Shown here in pieces: positions 8,404 to 18,212 of a stretch of 64,000 bases of DNA (the first letter of the stretch is position 1; each line of letters opens with the position of its first letter). The position numbers and the translations under genes were made by a program. This stretch comes from Hyunsoonleella aestuarii (GTDB taxonomy: Bacteria > Bacteroidota > Bacteroidia > Flavobacteriales > Flavobacteriaceae): assembly GCF_006148925.1 (NCBI RefSeq), contig NZ_VAWB01000001.1, forward strand, positions 1,082,001 through 1,146,000, in the 5' to 3' direction. Under the pieces are notes generated by a model that made no database searches, was not told the DNA's origin, and saw only the letters and a program-made list of their open reading frames with translations.

Positions 8404-10598
8404 GCCCGAGAAAAAATAACATACAAGACTTTTTAAAGGCTTTACCTAAAAATATGTTTTCAGGTTTCGTAGTAAGCCTTATTGCATTGCCGCTAGGTTT
8501 AGGGCTAGCTATGGCAAGTGAAGCTCCCCCAATTTCTGGAGTCATTGCCGCTGTTGTTGGCGGTATTGTAGTTTCTATTTTAGGGGGCAGCCATGTTACC
8601 ATTTCGGGACCTGGAAATGGCTTAGTAGGTGTTTTACTTGTTGCTATCTCCACTTTAGGCTTGGAAAGCACTTATGTGGCAATTATTTGTTCTGGAATAT
8701 TGCTCTTAATGCTTGGTTTTTTTAGAATGGGAGCGCTTGCAGATTTTTTTCCTTCTTCTGCAATTCAAGGCATGCTAGCCGCTATAGGGTTAATTATTCT
8801 GGGAAAGCAATTTCATATTATGCTTGCTCATAAAATTAATAGAGAAGATACTGTAGATTATTTAATAGAAATTCCATATACCATAAATGACGCTCTTCAT
8901 TATGGAAACAAGGGTTTGATATTCGCTGCATTAGCTGGTATTATAAGTTTAACGATTATGATATTTTATTCTAAAATTAGAAATAAATATTTGCAGCTTA
9001 TACCCGCTCCAATGTGGATTGTTATTCTCTCTATTGGATTCAGCTATTATTTTGAAATAGGGCTGCATGAGACTAATCCTATCTCTAAGGAGTATATGAT
9101 TTCTGGTATACCAACCATCCAAGCTATTATTGCAGATTTACCTCGCCCCGATTTTAGTGGTATTCTAAGCTTCTCCTTTTTAGGGAGTGTTTTAGCTCTT
9201 ACCTTAATTTCCGGTATCGAATCATTATTGAGTATAAAAGCAGTAGATAAGCTGGATCCAGAAAAAAGACGCTCTAATGTTAATAAAGATTTAAAAGCTC
9301 TGGGGATAGCAACCATAGGTAGTGGTTTTCTAGGCGGCTTAAATGTTGTAACGGTAATAGCGCGTAGCTCTGTAAATGTAAATCAAGGCGCCTCCAATAG
9401 ATCTTCCAATTTCTTTCATGCACTTTTTTTAGTCCTTTTTATTGTTTTCTTTAGCACACAATTAACCCGAATTCCGCTTCCTGCATTAATGGCAATTTTG
9501 GTTTATACAGGTTATAAATTAGCGTCACCGAAAGTTGTTACCAAAATGTTTTCTATAGGGAAAGAACAACTTATAATCTTCTTTGTTACACTAATTTTAA
9601 CTTTAAAAATTGGATTAATAACAGGTATAATATCTGGCGTGATTACAACCTTTATTATTCATATTATCGTAAATAAAAGTGCTGGACTCTTTTTAAGAAA
9701 TGTGTTAAAACCTAATGTTTTAATGTTTAAAGAAGAAGAGAATGGTAGTTACTACGTTAGCGTCAAGCATTTTTGTAGTTTTTTGAATTATTTCCGATTA
9801 AAAAAACACCTCGACGCTGTTCCAGAAGATGAAGATGTTATAGTGGATTTTTCCATGTGTGAATTTGTAGACGATACTATCATGGAAAATATTAATAACT
9901 ATCAGGAGTTATTTTCTAAACGTGGCGGTCATTTTGATGTTATTGGCTTAGACATGCACGATACAGATTCTAAACACCCATTTGCTTCAAGACGTTTGCT
10001 GCCTGTTCCTAAAATAATTAAAAACAGTCTCACCAGGCGTCAGACAAGTATGGAAGTATTGGCTAAAGACTATGATTTAAATTACAGCGCGGAAAAGAAA
10101 AAAGATGTCTCTTTTTTAAACAATTTCTCTTTTTTTAGAACAAAACAAATTAACCATATATATAACGAATTGTCTCAAATAGATGAAACCATCAAATTGT
10201 TTGATATCGAGTTTTCTGAGGGTGAATTTATTGCAAAAGAAGTTGTGCGAAGCACCATGCTTCATATAAATTTAAACATCTCATTACCGGAATTCACTTT
10301 GGATAGAGAGGGGTTTTTAGAGAAGGTGTCTGCGTTTGCTGGGTTTAAAGATATTCCCATTGAAAACCATGAAGATTTTTCGAAACGTTTTTACCTCATG
10401 GGAGAAAATGTAGCTGAAATTTCAAAGTTTTTTGATGATGATGTTACTCATTTCTTTGAGAGTAATCCTTATTATCATGTGGAGTCCAACGAAAGAGCCT
10501 TGTTAATATTTGGCAAAGAACGTCTGGCTAGTGTTAAAGAAATTAAAGCATTGTTCGATTTTGGAAAGCGTTTAAAGAATGTTATTACCAAGGGTTAA
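8400..10598 (+). CDS. SulP-family anion transporter with STAS and extra C-terminal domain
   Basis: Inner-membrane SulP transporter of 732 residues, expected to carry sulfate, bicarbonate or another anion; substrate is not determined. The membrane part (about 15-430) begins with the family stretch LPLGLGLAMASE and GSHVTISGPGNG. A STAS domain follows at about 445-545 (DVIVDFSMCEFVDD). Beyond the STAS, about 190 further residues form an additional soluble region with no family I recognise, making the protein longer than classic SulP. The ATGA overlap with the upstream stress-protein gene indicates a two-gene unit. Confidence 0.9.
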   Translation: MSPRKNNIQDFLKALPKNMFSGFVVSLIALPLGLGLAMASEAPPISGVIAAVVGGIVVSILGGSHVTISGPGNGLVGVLLVAISTLGLESTYVAIICSGILLLMLGFFRMGALADFFPSSAIQGMLAAIGLIILGKQFHIMLAHKINREDTVDYLIEIPYTINDALHYGNKGLIFAALAGIISLTIMIFYSKIRNKYLQLIPAPMWIVILSIGFSYYFEIGLHETNPISKEYMISGIPTIQAIIADLPRPDFSGILSFSFLGSVLALTLISGIESLLSIKAVDKLDPEKRRSNVNKDLKALGIATIGSGFLGGLNVVTVIARSSVNVNQGASNRSSNFFHALFLVLFIVFFSTQLTRIPLPALMAILVYTGYKLASPKVVTKMFSIGKEQLIIFFVTLILTLKIGLITGIISGVITTFIIHIIVNKSAGLFLRNVLKPNVLMFKEEENGSYYVSVKHFCSFLNYFRLKKHLDAVPEDEDVIVDFSMCEFVDDTIMENINNYQELFSKRGGHFDVIGLDMHDTDSKHPFASRRLLPVPKIIKNSLTRRQTSMEVLAKDYDLNYSAEKKKDVSFLNNFSFFRTKQINHIYNELSQIDETIKLFDIEFSEGEFIAKEVVRSTMLHINLNISLPEFTLDREGFLEKVSAFAGFKDIPIENHEDFSKRFYLMGENVAEISKFFDDDVTHFFESNPYYHVESNERALLIFGKERLASVKEIKALFDFGKRLKNVITKG

Positions 10599-10679
10599 AC
10601 GGTTATACTTCCTCATAATTCATAATATATTCTTAACTTTTCTAAACCTTTAAAAGAGTTTTGTTAATTTGCAATCCCT

Positions 10680-11540
10680 ATGAATTTATATCCTATTAAT
10701 GCCGGTAATTTTAAACTAGATGGTGGTGCCATGTTTGGTGTTGTTCCAAAGACATTATGGCAAAAAACAAATCCTGCAGATGCCAGCAACATGATAGATA
10801 TTGCTGCCCGATGTTTGCTAATAGAACACAGCAATAGGCTTATACTTATCGACACAGGAATGGGCAATAAGCAATCGGATAAATTTTATGGTTATTACCA
10901 TTTGTGGGGCGACGATTCTCTCGATAATTCATTGAAAACACAAGGCTTTCACCCTGATGATATTACCGATGTGTTTATGACACACCTTCACTTCGACCAT
11001 TGCGGTGGTAGTATTAAATGGAATAAAAACAGAACGGGTTACCAATCTGCCTTTAAAAACGCACAGTTTTGGAGCAATAAAAGCCATTGGAGATGGGCAA
11101 CAGAACCCAATAAACGAGAAAAAGCATCGTTTTTAAAGGAAAATATTATTCCAATTCAGGAAAGTGGTCATTTAAAATTCACAAGGCTTCCTGAAACAGA
11201 TTTCTTAGAAAATTCCGAATTAGGTTTTGACATCTTTTTTGCAGACGGACACACCGAAAAACAGATGATTCCGCTAATCCATTACAAAGGTAAAATAATT
11301 GCTTTTATGGCAGATTTACTGCCAACCGTTGGTCATTTGCCCTTGCCATATGTTATGGGTTACGATACGAGACCTTTACTAACCTTGAGTGAAAAGGAAA
11401 AATTTTTAAATTTGGCAGCCGAAAAGAACTATTATTTATTTCTTGAACACGATGCTCACAACGAAATTATAACGGTGCAACATACCGAAAAAGGAGTTCG
11501 CCTAAAGAACATTTACACTACAGAAGATATATTCAATTAA
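10680..11540 (+). CDS. Metallo-beta-lactamase-fold hydrolase
   Basis: A 286-residue cytoplasmic enzyme with the MBL zinc motif H102-x-H104-x-D106-H107 (THLHFDHCGG), a further metal ligand region GHTEKQMIP near residue 197, and an Asp in FMADLLPTVGH near 220. The overall layout resembles the lactonase/YtnP-like branch of the superfamily, but quorum-quenching activity cannot be claimed from the motif alone. There is no signal peptide. It is followed after 9 bp by the subtilisin-like gene. Confidence 0.85.
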   Translation: MNLYPINAGNFKLDGGAMFGVVPKTLWQKTNPADASNMIDIAARCLLIEHSNRLILIDTGMGNKQSDKFYGYYHLWGDDSLDNSLKTQGFHPDDITDVFMTHLHFDHCGGSIKWNKNRTGYQSAFKNAQFWSNKSHWRWATEPNKREKASFLKENIIPIQESGHLKFTRLPETDFLENSELGFDIFFADGHTEKQMIPLIHYKGKIIAFMADLLPTVGHLPLPYVMGYDTRPLLTLSEKEKFLNLAAEKNYYLFLEHDAHNEIITVQHTEKGVRLKNIYTTEDIFN

Positions 11541-11549
11541 CTTATTAAA

Positions 11550-13157
11550 ATGAAAACAATAAAATTTTTAACACTATTTACGCTTTTTTCTACATTAATT
11601 TTTAGCTGTGGAAGCACTGCAGATATTATAGCAACACCTGTTGAAAATATTGATAAAACACCATTAAAAGTATCTGAGCTCACTGAAGCTGAAAAACACA
11701 ATTGGGGACATTTAGATTTGGTAAAAGACACCATTCCGGGCATGAGTGTCGATAAGGCTTATGCTGAACTAATTAAAAAGAGAAAAGGAAAAAAAGTAAT
11801 TGTTGCTATTATTGATTCTGGTATCGACATTGATCATGAAGATTTAGATGACGTAATATGGACTAATAAAGATGAAATTCCAAACAATGGAAAAGATGAT
11901 GACAACAATGGTTATATAGACGATATTCATGGTTGGAATTTTGTTGGAGATGGATATTATGAGCAATTGGAATATGTGCGTTTAATTGCTAGCGGTAAGA
12001 CTAATGATCCTAGATTTGAAGAAGCCAAAGCAGAACTTGAAAAAGAGCGGGAAAAGTATTTAGGGCTCAAAAGTAATTATGATCAATTTTTATTGCAATT
12101 ATCGAGTGCAGATGAAACTATTTCGAAGCATTTGGGTAAAAAAGGTTACACAAAAGAAGAGGTTAGTGCCATAAAAACAGAAGATAAGGGACTTCAGCAA
12201 TCTATATCTGTTGTGCAATATATTTACAGTTTAGATGCCGGTTCGGTGAGTGAATTTAAACAACAACTTAAAGATGGTTTAGAAGAGTTTAATAACCGAT
12301 TAAATTATTATTTAAATGTTGACCACAGAGGACGTGTTACAGGTGATGATCCCGATAATCTTAATGATGTGCCTTACGGAAACAATAATGTTAAACCAAA
12401 GAAAAAAACTGAAAGCCATGGTACACATGTTGCTGCTATTGTAGCTGCCGAACGAAACAATGGAAAAGGTGCTAACGGTGTAGCAAATAATGTTGAAATT
12501 ATGTCGATTAGATCGACACCAAGAGGCGATGAGTATGATAAAGATGTGGCATTAGCTATAAAATATGCCGTAGATAATGGCGCCTCTATAATTAACGCAA
12601 GTTTTGGTAAAAGTTACTCGCCACATAGCGATTGGGTTCGTGATGCGATTGCTTATGCAGGAGAAAAAGACGTTCTATTTGTTCATGCCGCTGGCAATGA
12701 TAGCAAAAATGTTGATGTAGAACCTAAATTTCCAGACGATAATGTAAACGGTGTTGAAGTGTCGAATACTTACATTCGAGTTGGTGCTTTATCGCCAAAA
12801 TATGGATCAAATTTAGTGGCAAATTTCTCAAATTTCGGAAAACAAAATGTCGATGTATTTGCTCCAGGAGCTGAAATTTATTCGGCCACCCCTGAGAATG
12901 ATTATGACACCAAAGGCGGAACCTCAATGGCGGCACCAGCTGTTGCTGGAGTTGCTGCATTAATACGATCGTATTATCCTAATTTAACCGCGGCTCAGGT
13001 TAAGAAAATATTGATGGACTCTGGGCTTGCTATAAAAACCAAAGTAATTGTTGGTGGCGATTCTAGTAATATAAAGCCGTTTTCAGATTTAAGTAAATCT
13101 GGGAAAATTGTAAATGCCTACAACGCCTTAATAATGGCCGCTAAAACGTCTAAATAA
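11550..13157 (+). CDS. S8 subtilisin-like serine protease lipoprotein
   Basis: Exported peptidase of 535 residues with a lipoprotein signal peptide ending at the lipobox LIFSC (Cys about 20). The catalytic triad is visible: D89 in IDSGIDIDHED, H290 in SHGTHV and S459 in GGTSMAAP. The Asp-to-His distance of about 200 residues is far longer than the 30-50 common in subtilases. The extra segment (about residues 125-275) is charged and partly helical. It is likely anchored in the periplasm or on the cell surface. It is followed after 1 bp by the M1 peptidase, suggesting a two-peptidase operon. Confidence 0.93.
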   Translation: MKTIKFLTLFTLFSTLIFSCGSTADIIATPVENIDKTPLKVSELTEAEKHNWGHLDLVKDTIPGMSVDKAYAELIKKRKGKKVIVAIIDSGIDIDHEDLDDVIWTNKDEIPNNGKDDDNNGYIDDIHGWNFVGDGYYEQLEYVRLIASGKTNDPRFEEAKAELEKEREKYLGLKSNYDQFLLQLSSADETISKHLGKKGYTKEEVSAIKTEDKGLQQSISVVQYIYSLDAGSVSEFKQQLKDGLEEFNNRLNYYLNVDHRGRVTGDDPDNLNDVPYGNNNVKPKKKTESHGTHVAAIVAAERNNGKGANGVANNVEIMSIRSTPRGDEYDKDVALAIKYAVDNGASIINASFGKSYSPHSDWVRDAIAYAGEKDVLFVHAAGNDSKNVDVEPKFPDDNVNGVEVSNTYIRVGALSPKYGSNLVANFSNFGKQNVDVFAPGAEIYSATPENDYDTKGGTSMAAPAVAGVAALIRSYYPNLTAAQVKKILMDSGLAIKTKVIVGGDSSNIKPFSDLSKSGKIVNAYNALIMAAKTSK

Positions 13158-13158
13158 A

Positions 13159-15027
13159 ATGAAAAAGCTTTATTACTATTTATTAAGTGTAACCATAGTT
13201 TTTTTCTTGTTATCGTGTAAAACGGTTCAGAAAACTCCCGGTCCTATATCTCAAACTCCTCCAAAACCGGCTCAAGTTGCTAGTGTTTCTAATAATACCT
13301 CTTTCTACTGGCAGCAGCGTGTTGATTATAAAATGGAAATTGATATGGACGTTAACACCTATCAATACAAAGGAAAGCAGGAATTAGTTTATACCAACAA
13401 CTCCCCCGATGTTTTATACAAAGTGTTCTATCATTTGTATTTTAATGCTTTTCAACCGGGTAGCGAAATGGATATAAGATCTCAAAATATACCAGATCCA
13501 GACCCAAGAGTTGGCGACAGAATTGGCAAGTTAAAACCAGATGAAATTGGTTATATCCACGTGAATTCTTTAAAACAAAATGGTGCTGATATAACATATG
13601 AAACCGTTGGAACTGTTTTAGAGGTGGAGCTTTCAAAACCTATTCAACCCGGAGAAAAAGTGACTTTTAATATGGATTTTGATGCTCAAGTTCCTATTCA
13701 AATTCGACGTTCTGGTAGAAATAATAAAGAAGGTGTGGCGCTATCTATGGCACAATGGTATCCTAAATTAGCAGAGTATGATTTTGAAGGATGGCATGCC
13801 GACCCCTATATAGGTCGTGAATTTCATGGTGTTTGGGGTAATTTTGATGTGAAGCTCACCATCGATAAAAACTATGTGGTAGGAGGAACAGGCTACTTGC
13901 AAAACCCGAACGAAATTGGTCATGGTTACCAAACAGGAACGCTTTACCAACCTACGGGCAATAAATTGACATGGCATTTTGTAGCGCCTAATGTTCACGA
14001 TTTTACTTGGGCAGCCGACCCCAACTACATTCATGATAAAGCACAAGTTCCCAACGGACCAATGCTTCATTTCTTCTACAAGAACTCGATGCCTAAAGAA
14101 AAGCTTGAAAATTGGAAAAACCTACAACCTAAGGCTGTTGCTCTTATGGAGTTTTTTAGTGAAAACATAGGTGCCTATCCTTACAAACAATACTCCATTA
14201 TTCAAGGTGGTGATGGTGGTATGGAATATGGTATGTGTACACTAATTGCAGGCGAAGGCTCTTTTAATGGATTGTTCGGTGTAACAGCCCATGAAATGGC
14301 ACATTCGTGGTTTCAATTTTTATTAGCAACAAACGAATTAAAACACTACTGGATGGACGAAGGTTTTACAGAATATTTTGGCGAATATGCCGAAAGTGTC
14401 ATTTTCAACAAGAGCTTTACAGAACCAACGGAACGTGCCTACAATATTTACAGAAGCTATGCTAATTCTGGAGTTGAACAACCGCAAACTACGCATGCGG
14501 ATCGCTTTAACTACAATCAAGCTTCAGCTATTTCGGCATATTACAAGGGTTATGTTTTTTTGTCACAATTACGTTATGTAATTGGTGAAGAAAATCAGAA
14601 GAAAACAATAAAAAAATACTTTAACGATTTTAGTTTTAAGCACCCTGTTCCAAATGATATAATTCGCACAGCTGAAAAAGTATCTGGACTGGAGCTTGAT
14701 TGGTATTTAATGGACTTTACTCAAACCACTAATACTATTGATTACGGCATAAAATCTATTGAAGACAACAGAGTAACATTAGAACGAATAGGGCTTATGC
14801 CCATGCCCTTAGATATAAGAGTAACCTATGTTGATGGATCTATTGAAGATTTTTACATCCCGCTTCAAATGATGCGCGGTGAAAAACCAACAAACGCTAC
14901 TCTAAAACCCGATTGGGCTTGGGCATATCCTAACTATACATTAGAAACAAATAAATCTATTGGCTCTGTACAAATAGACCCAAGTGGTCTTATGGCAGAT
15001 ATTGATTTGGAGAATAACAAAAAGTAG
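13159..15027 (+). CDS. M1-family metallopeptidase lipoprotein
   Basis: Exported zinc aminopeptidase-type protein of 622 residues. The signal peptide ends in FFLLSCKT, a lipobox. The gluzincin zinc motif is complete: H378-E379-x-x-H382 followed 18 residues later by E401 (WMDEGFTEYF). The exopeptidase-type GGMEYGM motif lies at about residue 353. The N-terminal beta domain is present, while the C-terminal helical domain of long M1 enzymes is short or missing. It probably releases amino acids from peptides produced by neighbouring proteases such as the upstream subtilase. Confidence 0.92.
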   Translation: MKKLYYYLLSVTIVFFLLSCKTVQKTPGPISQTPPKPAQVASVSNNTSFYWQQRVDYKMEIDMDVNTYQYKGKQELVYTNNSPDVLYKVFYHLYFNAFQPGSEMDIRSQNIPDPDPRVGDRIGKLKPDEIGYIHVNSLKQNGADITYETVGTVLEVELSKPIQPGEKVTFNMDFDAQVPIQIRRSGRNNKEGVALSMAQWYPKLAEYDFEGWHADPYIGREFHGVWGNFDVKLTIDKNYVVGGTGYLQNPNEIGHGYQTGTLYQPTGNKLTWHFVAPNVHDFTWAADPNYIHDKAQVPNGPMLHFFYKNSMPKEKLENWKNLQPKAVALMEFFSENIGAYPYKQYSIIQGGDGGMEYGMCTLIAGEGSFNGLFGVTAHEMAHSWFQFLLATNELKHYWMDEGFTEYFGEYAESVIFNKSFTEPTERAYNIYRSYANSGVEQPQTTHADRFNYNQASAISAYYKGYVFLSQLRYVIGEENQKKTIKKYFNDFSFKHPVPNDIIRTAEKVSGLELDWYLMDFTQTTNTIDYGIKSIEDNRVTLERIGLMPMPLDIRVTYVDGSIEDFYIPLQMMRGEKPTNATLKPDWAWAYPNYTLETNKSIGSVQIDPSGLMADIDLENNKK

Positions 15028-15043
15028 ATTAACATTTTTTAAT

Positions 15044-16237
15044 TCAATACCAAGGCTGTTGTTTATAAACGCTCGTCTTGGCTACGCGTTCGCGATTGTA
15101 TAAATTATAATGGGTTTCTGTTATTTGTCTATTTCTATAACCTAAGACATGAAATATAGGTTTCACAAAGAATTTTGCAACATTTAAGTTAACCCTTAAA
15201 ACCCCTTTTTCTTTGTTTTGCCAAGAAATACCTGGAAGCCAAACTAATAGGTTGTCAATCTTTATCCGTCTTAAAAAAACAGAAAGGTATAAGTAAAACG
15301 GTCTAATGGTTCTAATTATAAAATACCCCTCTGCGCCTTTCTTTTGATAAAGCGGCATAAAAATAAGACCATTGTGATTAGAATATATAGAGGCTTTATT
15401 ACTTAATGCAACTTCAACACCTTTTTGTATTTTTTGGAAACTATCAAAGCCTTCTTTCATTTTAAAAGAGTCTTCGCTATTTATTTTATGTAAATGTGTG
15501 ATTTCAAAAAATTGGTTTAAAGATTTACTCTCTTCTTCTAGTAAATTATAATGAGCTATTTTATCTTTCTTATTACTCCTAAAAGCACCCGTATAATGCA
15601 TTACTAAATTAATAAATGCGATGTTGTTTTCAACAGATTGAGCATCTAGATGTTGTCCGGATTCAAAGCCTAATGAGACATAACCTAGAGTGTTAATATA
15701 ACTCAAAAGCGGTCCATTTAAATATTCCTCAATACCTAACACAATAGGAACAGGAAACAAACGAGAAAACTTACGATTTATGAGAGCATCATTAATTGTT
15801 ATAAAAGGTAAAGTTTTACTTGAAGTAGTGTGAAGATCAAAAAAATAAAATGGCCCTGAATTTTTGTTCAAAATATCTTCTAAAAGCGAAAGCAGCTTCA
15901 AAAGTTCTTTTTCCTCATGGTTTAAAATAGCTTTGTTTTTAATAGCTTCGATATTACCAGTAGTCCAAAGTCTATTTAAATCTGCATCTATATATCTTAA
16001 ATCTCGTTCTAAAGCTTTCAAGTTCCCGGCGATTGCATAAATTGAACCATTCAACTGCTTTGGGTTTATACATTTTAACGCGTCTTTTAATGCATAAACA
16101 CCTGCTTTTTCATTGCCGTGCATTCCTCCAAAAAAGATTAGCGTAGGTCCTTCTGCTTTGCCATGAATTTCTGCAATTGTTCTTTTTACAGAATTATCTT
16201 GACCCTGAACTTCTGTGTGATGAATATTTGTTTGCAA
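15044..16237 (-). CDS. Succinylglutamate desuccinylase/aspartoacylase-family hydrolase
   Basis: Zinc-dependent amide hydrolase of the AstE/AspA branch of the M14 carboxypeptidase superfamily, 397 residues. The first zinc-site motif is GGMHGNEKAG (about 37-46), with a further DLHTTS motif near residue 147. The start appears to be TTG at 16237, immediately after the in-frame TAA of the upstream gene, because no ATG occurs in this frame before the zinc motif. Both genes share one reading frame separated only by that stop, so translation is probably coupled. The substrate is unknown; pairing with a GCS2-type ligase suggests a linked amide-forming and amide-cleaving pair. Confidence 0.8.
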   Translation of the reverse strand: MQTNIHHTEVQGQDNSVKRTIAEIHGKAEGPTLIFFGGMHGNEKAGVYALKDALKCINPKQLNGSIYAIAGNLKALERDLRYIDADLNRLWTTGNIEAIKNKAILNHEEKELLKLLSLLEDILNKNSGPFYFFDLHTTSSKTLPFITINDALINRKFSRLFPVPIVLGIEEYLNGPLLSYINTLGYVSLGFESGQHLDAQSVENNIAFINLVMHYTGAFRSNKKDKIAHYNLLEEESKSLNQFFEITHLHKINSEDSFKMKEGFDSFQKIQKGVEVALSNKASIYSNHNGLIFMPLYQKKGAEGYFIIRTIRPFYLYLSVFLRRIKIDNLLVWLPGISWQNKEKGVLRVNLNVAKFFVKPIFHVLGYRNRQITETHYNLYNRERVAKTSVYKQQPWY

Positions 16238-18088
16238 TTATAAATCGTTATTAGTTATTAATCCTATTAATTTGTTATGTTTTATAACCGGAAGAAAACT
16301 AATGCCGTGTGATTTCATAAGCTTCTGAGCCTCTTTTACAGAACAATTTTCATTTACAGTTACAACATGTTTGTTCATAATACTTCCAACAGACATGGCG
16401 TGTTTGTTTTTTTTGTTCAATAATGGTTTTATATCATTCCAAGATAACACGCCAACTATTTCTTTCATATGATTAATAATTGGAACGTGGTGAATGTTTT
16501 TCCATTGCATCATATTCAAAACCAACCCAATACTATCATCCTTGTCTATAGAAAAAATATCGGTGTTCATAATATGTTTTACAATTCTGTTGCCTTTTGC
16601 TGGAGACTTGACATTTTTATTTAAAATTCGCCATGTTGAAACAGGATAATCGTTCTTCTGTTTTTTGTAAATTTCTGCAGTTAAAATCTGCACTGCTTCA
16701 TAACGCTTGTAAGATTTTTTTAAATTTCTATAGCTTCTAATTAACCATTCCGATCCGTATAAACCATTAACCCTGTCCCTAATAACTTTTAAATAATACT
16801 CAGCGTCTTTAGGGGAAACTCCCATGCTATAAAGTCCTTTATATGCCATTGGTAGTAATTCATTCAAAATTAAATCATGACTGGATATATACTTTCCACC
16901 CCAGTAGAACTGAGTTCCCATTCCATATCTTGCCGCATTAAAGAAGTTAGATTTTACATCCTTGAAATCCCACGTCTTGTGAATGTTATCATACTTTTTG
17001 GGTTTCCCCATCATAACACCTACCCAAAAAACCATGTTCGCTACCTCATCTGTTGTGGTGGGTCCAGAAGGAATGTATCTGTTTTCAATTCTTAAATGTG
17101 GTTTGTTTTTAGAAACACCATAGCAAACTCGATTCCAAGGATATACAGTACCGTTATGTAAACCTAAAGCACGAAGCTTTGGCACTTCTCCTTTTTCAAT
17201 CATTTCGACACTATCTTTTGTAAACTCTGTTGTTAGAAAACTTCTAAATCTTGAAATATTGTCTTTAAAAATGTCAGCTATACTGCCTGTATGCCAGTTA
17301 TTTCCAAAACTTACTCTTGATTGGTTTTCATTTAAAACAAAGGAGTTAGTGCGCGTGTCAATACTTTGTGTAAAGAGAGCAATGCGTGTTTCACTCCACA
17401 ACTCCTTACCAAACAATATTGGTGAATTAGCACATATACTAAGAATTGGTCCCGAAATGGCTTGCGCCCAATTATAAGTGTCTGTAAAATTATTAGGAGC
17501 AACCTGCAAATGCATTTGAAAGCTAGTATTACAACCTTCAAGCATTACGGAGTCATGTAAAAAATTTATCTCATCAACCCCTTTAATGTGAATATTAAAA
17601 TCTTCTTTCCTTGTACCGCTAATGGCCTCGTTTAAGACCTCATAACGCTTTATGGGTGTCATTTTATCCAAACTAACACTATCCAATATTAAAGACGGTA
17701 AAATACCCGTGAGTACAATTTTTGTATTTTCTTTATTAGCTGCTATTTTAGCCTTTTTTAGTAGATTGTTTAATTGTTTGTGTAATTGGCTAAAGCAATC
17801 GTCTGTGAGTTTTAAAGGGTCTAGATTTAGCTCCAGATTATAATTACCAATTTCTGTTGTGAAATGGTCGTCATCAATATTCTCTAATACTTTTAATGCA
17901 TTATTGTTTGGTAGAAAACAATCATCAACTAGACAAAACTCTTGTTCTGCTCCAATGCGAATTGGGCTTTCTTCAATCATATTCTTATCAATCATCAACT
18001 CAAGCGCTTTGATGTCGTTTAGTAAATGATGAACATAATTAGCCCTGTCTTTTTTTTTAGAAAGTTTAGTTACGTTTAATTCTCCCAT
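16238..18088 (-). CDS. GCS2-type glutamate-cysteine ligase-like protein with two CBS domains
   Basis: A 616-residue cytoplasmic protein. The N-terminal two thirds match the GCS2 (carboxylate-amine ligase) fold: IRIGAEQEFCL at about residue 43 and LRIENRYIPSGPT near 330 are family landmarks. The last 125 residues carry two CBS motifs (IMNTDIFSI and IMNKHVVTV), which usually bind adenine nucleotides and regulate the attached enzyme. The protein ends at a normal CBS boundary, so the stop at 16238-16240 looks genuine. It is followed directly by the aspartoacylase-type gene. Whether the product is gamma-glutamylcysteine or another amide is not known. Confidence 0.85.
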   Translation of the reverse strand: MGELNVTKLSKKKDRANYVHHLLNDIKALELMIDKNMIEESPIRIGAEQEFCLVDDCFLPNNNALKVLENIDDDHFTTEIGNYNLELNLDPLKLTDDCFSQLHKQLNNLLKKAKIAANKENTKIVLTGILPSLILDSVSLDKMTPIKRYEVLNEAISGTRKEDFNIHIKGVDEINFLHDSVMLEGCNTSFQMHLQVAPNNFTDTYNWAQAISGPILSICANSPILFGKELWSETRIALFTQSIDTRTNSFVLNENQSRVSFGNNWHTGSIADIFKDNISRFRSFLTTEFTKDSVEMIEKGEVPKLRALGLHNGTVYPWNRVCYGVSKNKPHLRIENRYIPSGPTTTDEVANMVFWVGVMMGKPKKYDNIHKTWDFKDVKSNFFNAARYGMGTQFYWGGKYISSHDLILNELLPMAYKGLYSMGVSPKDAEYYLKVIRDRVNGLYGSEWLIRSYRNLKKSYKRYEAVQILTAEIYKKQKNDYPVSTWRILNKNVKSPAKGNRIVKHIMNTDIFSIDKDDSIGLVLNMMQWKNIHHVPIINHMKEIVGVLSWNDIKPLLNKKNKHAMSVGSIMNKHVVTVNENCSVKEAQKLMKSHGISFLPVIKHNKLIGLITNNDL

Positions 18089-18198
18089 TGCCTTGGTTTT
18101 AGGTCTTTTATAGGCAATGAAATTACTCTATTCATTCTTTATAAATTATGATTTTTATCATACTGTCCATTAACCTAAATGTAATTAATACTAATTGT

Positions 18199-18206
18199 TA
18201 CTTTTG
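18199..18206 (+). promoter_or_regulatory. Putative -7 promoter element (TACTTTTG) of rnpA
   Basis: Exact match to TAnnTTTG in the 124-bp divergent gap before rnpA. With usual spacing, transcription would begin at about the ATG (18213), implying a leaderless message. No clear -33 motif was seen. Confidence 0.45.
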
Positions 18207-18212
18207 TAGTAT

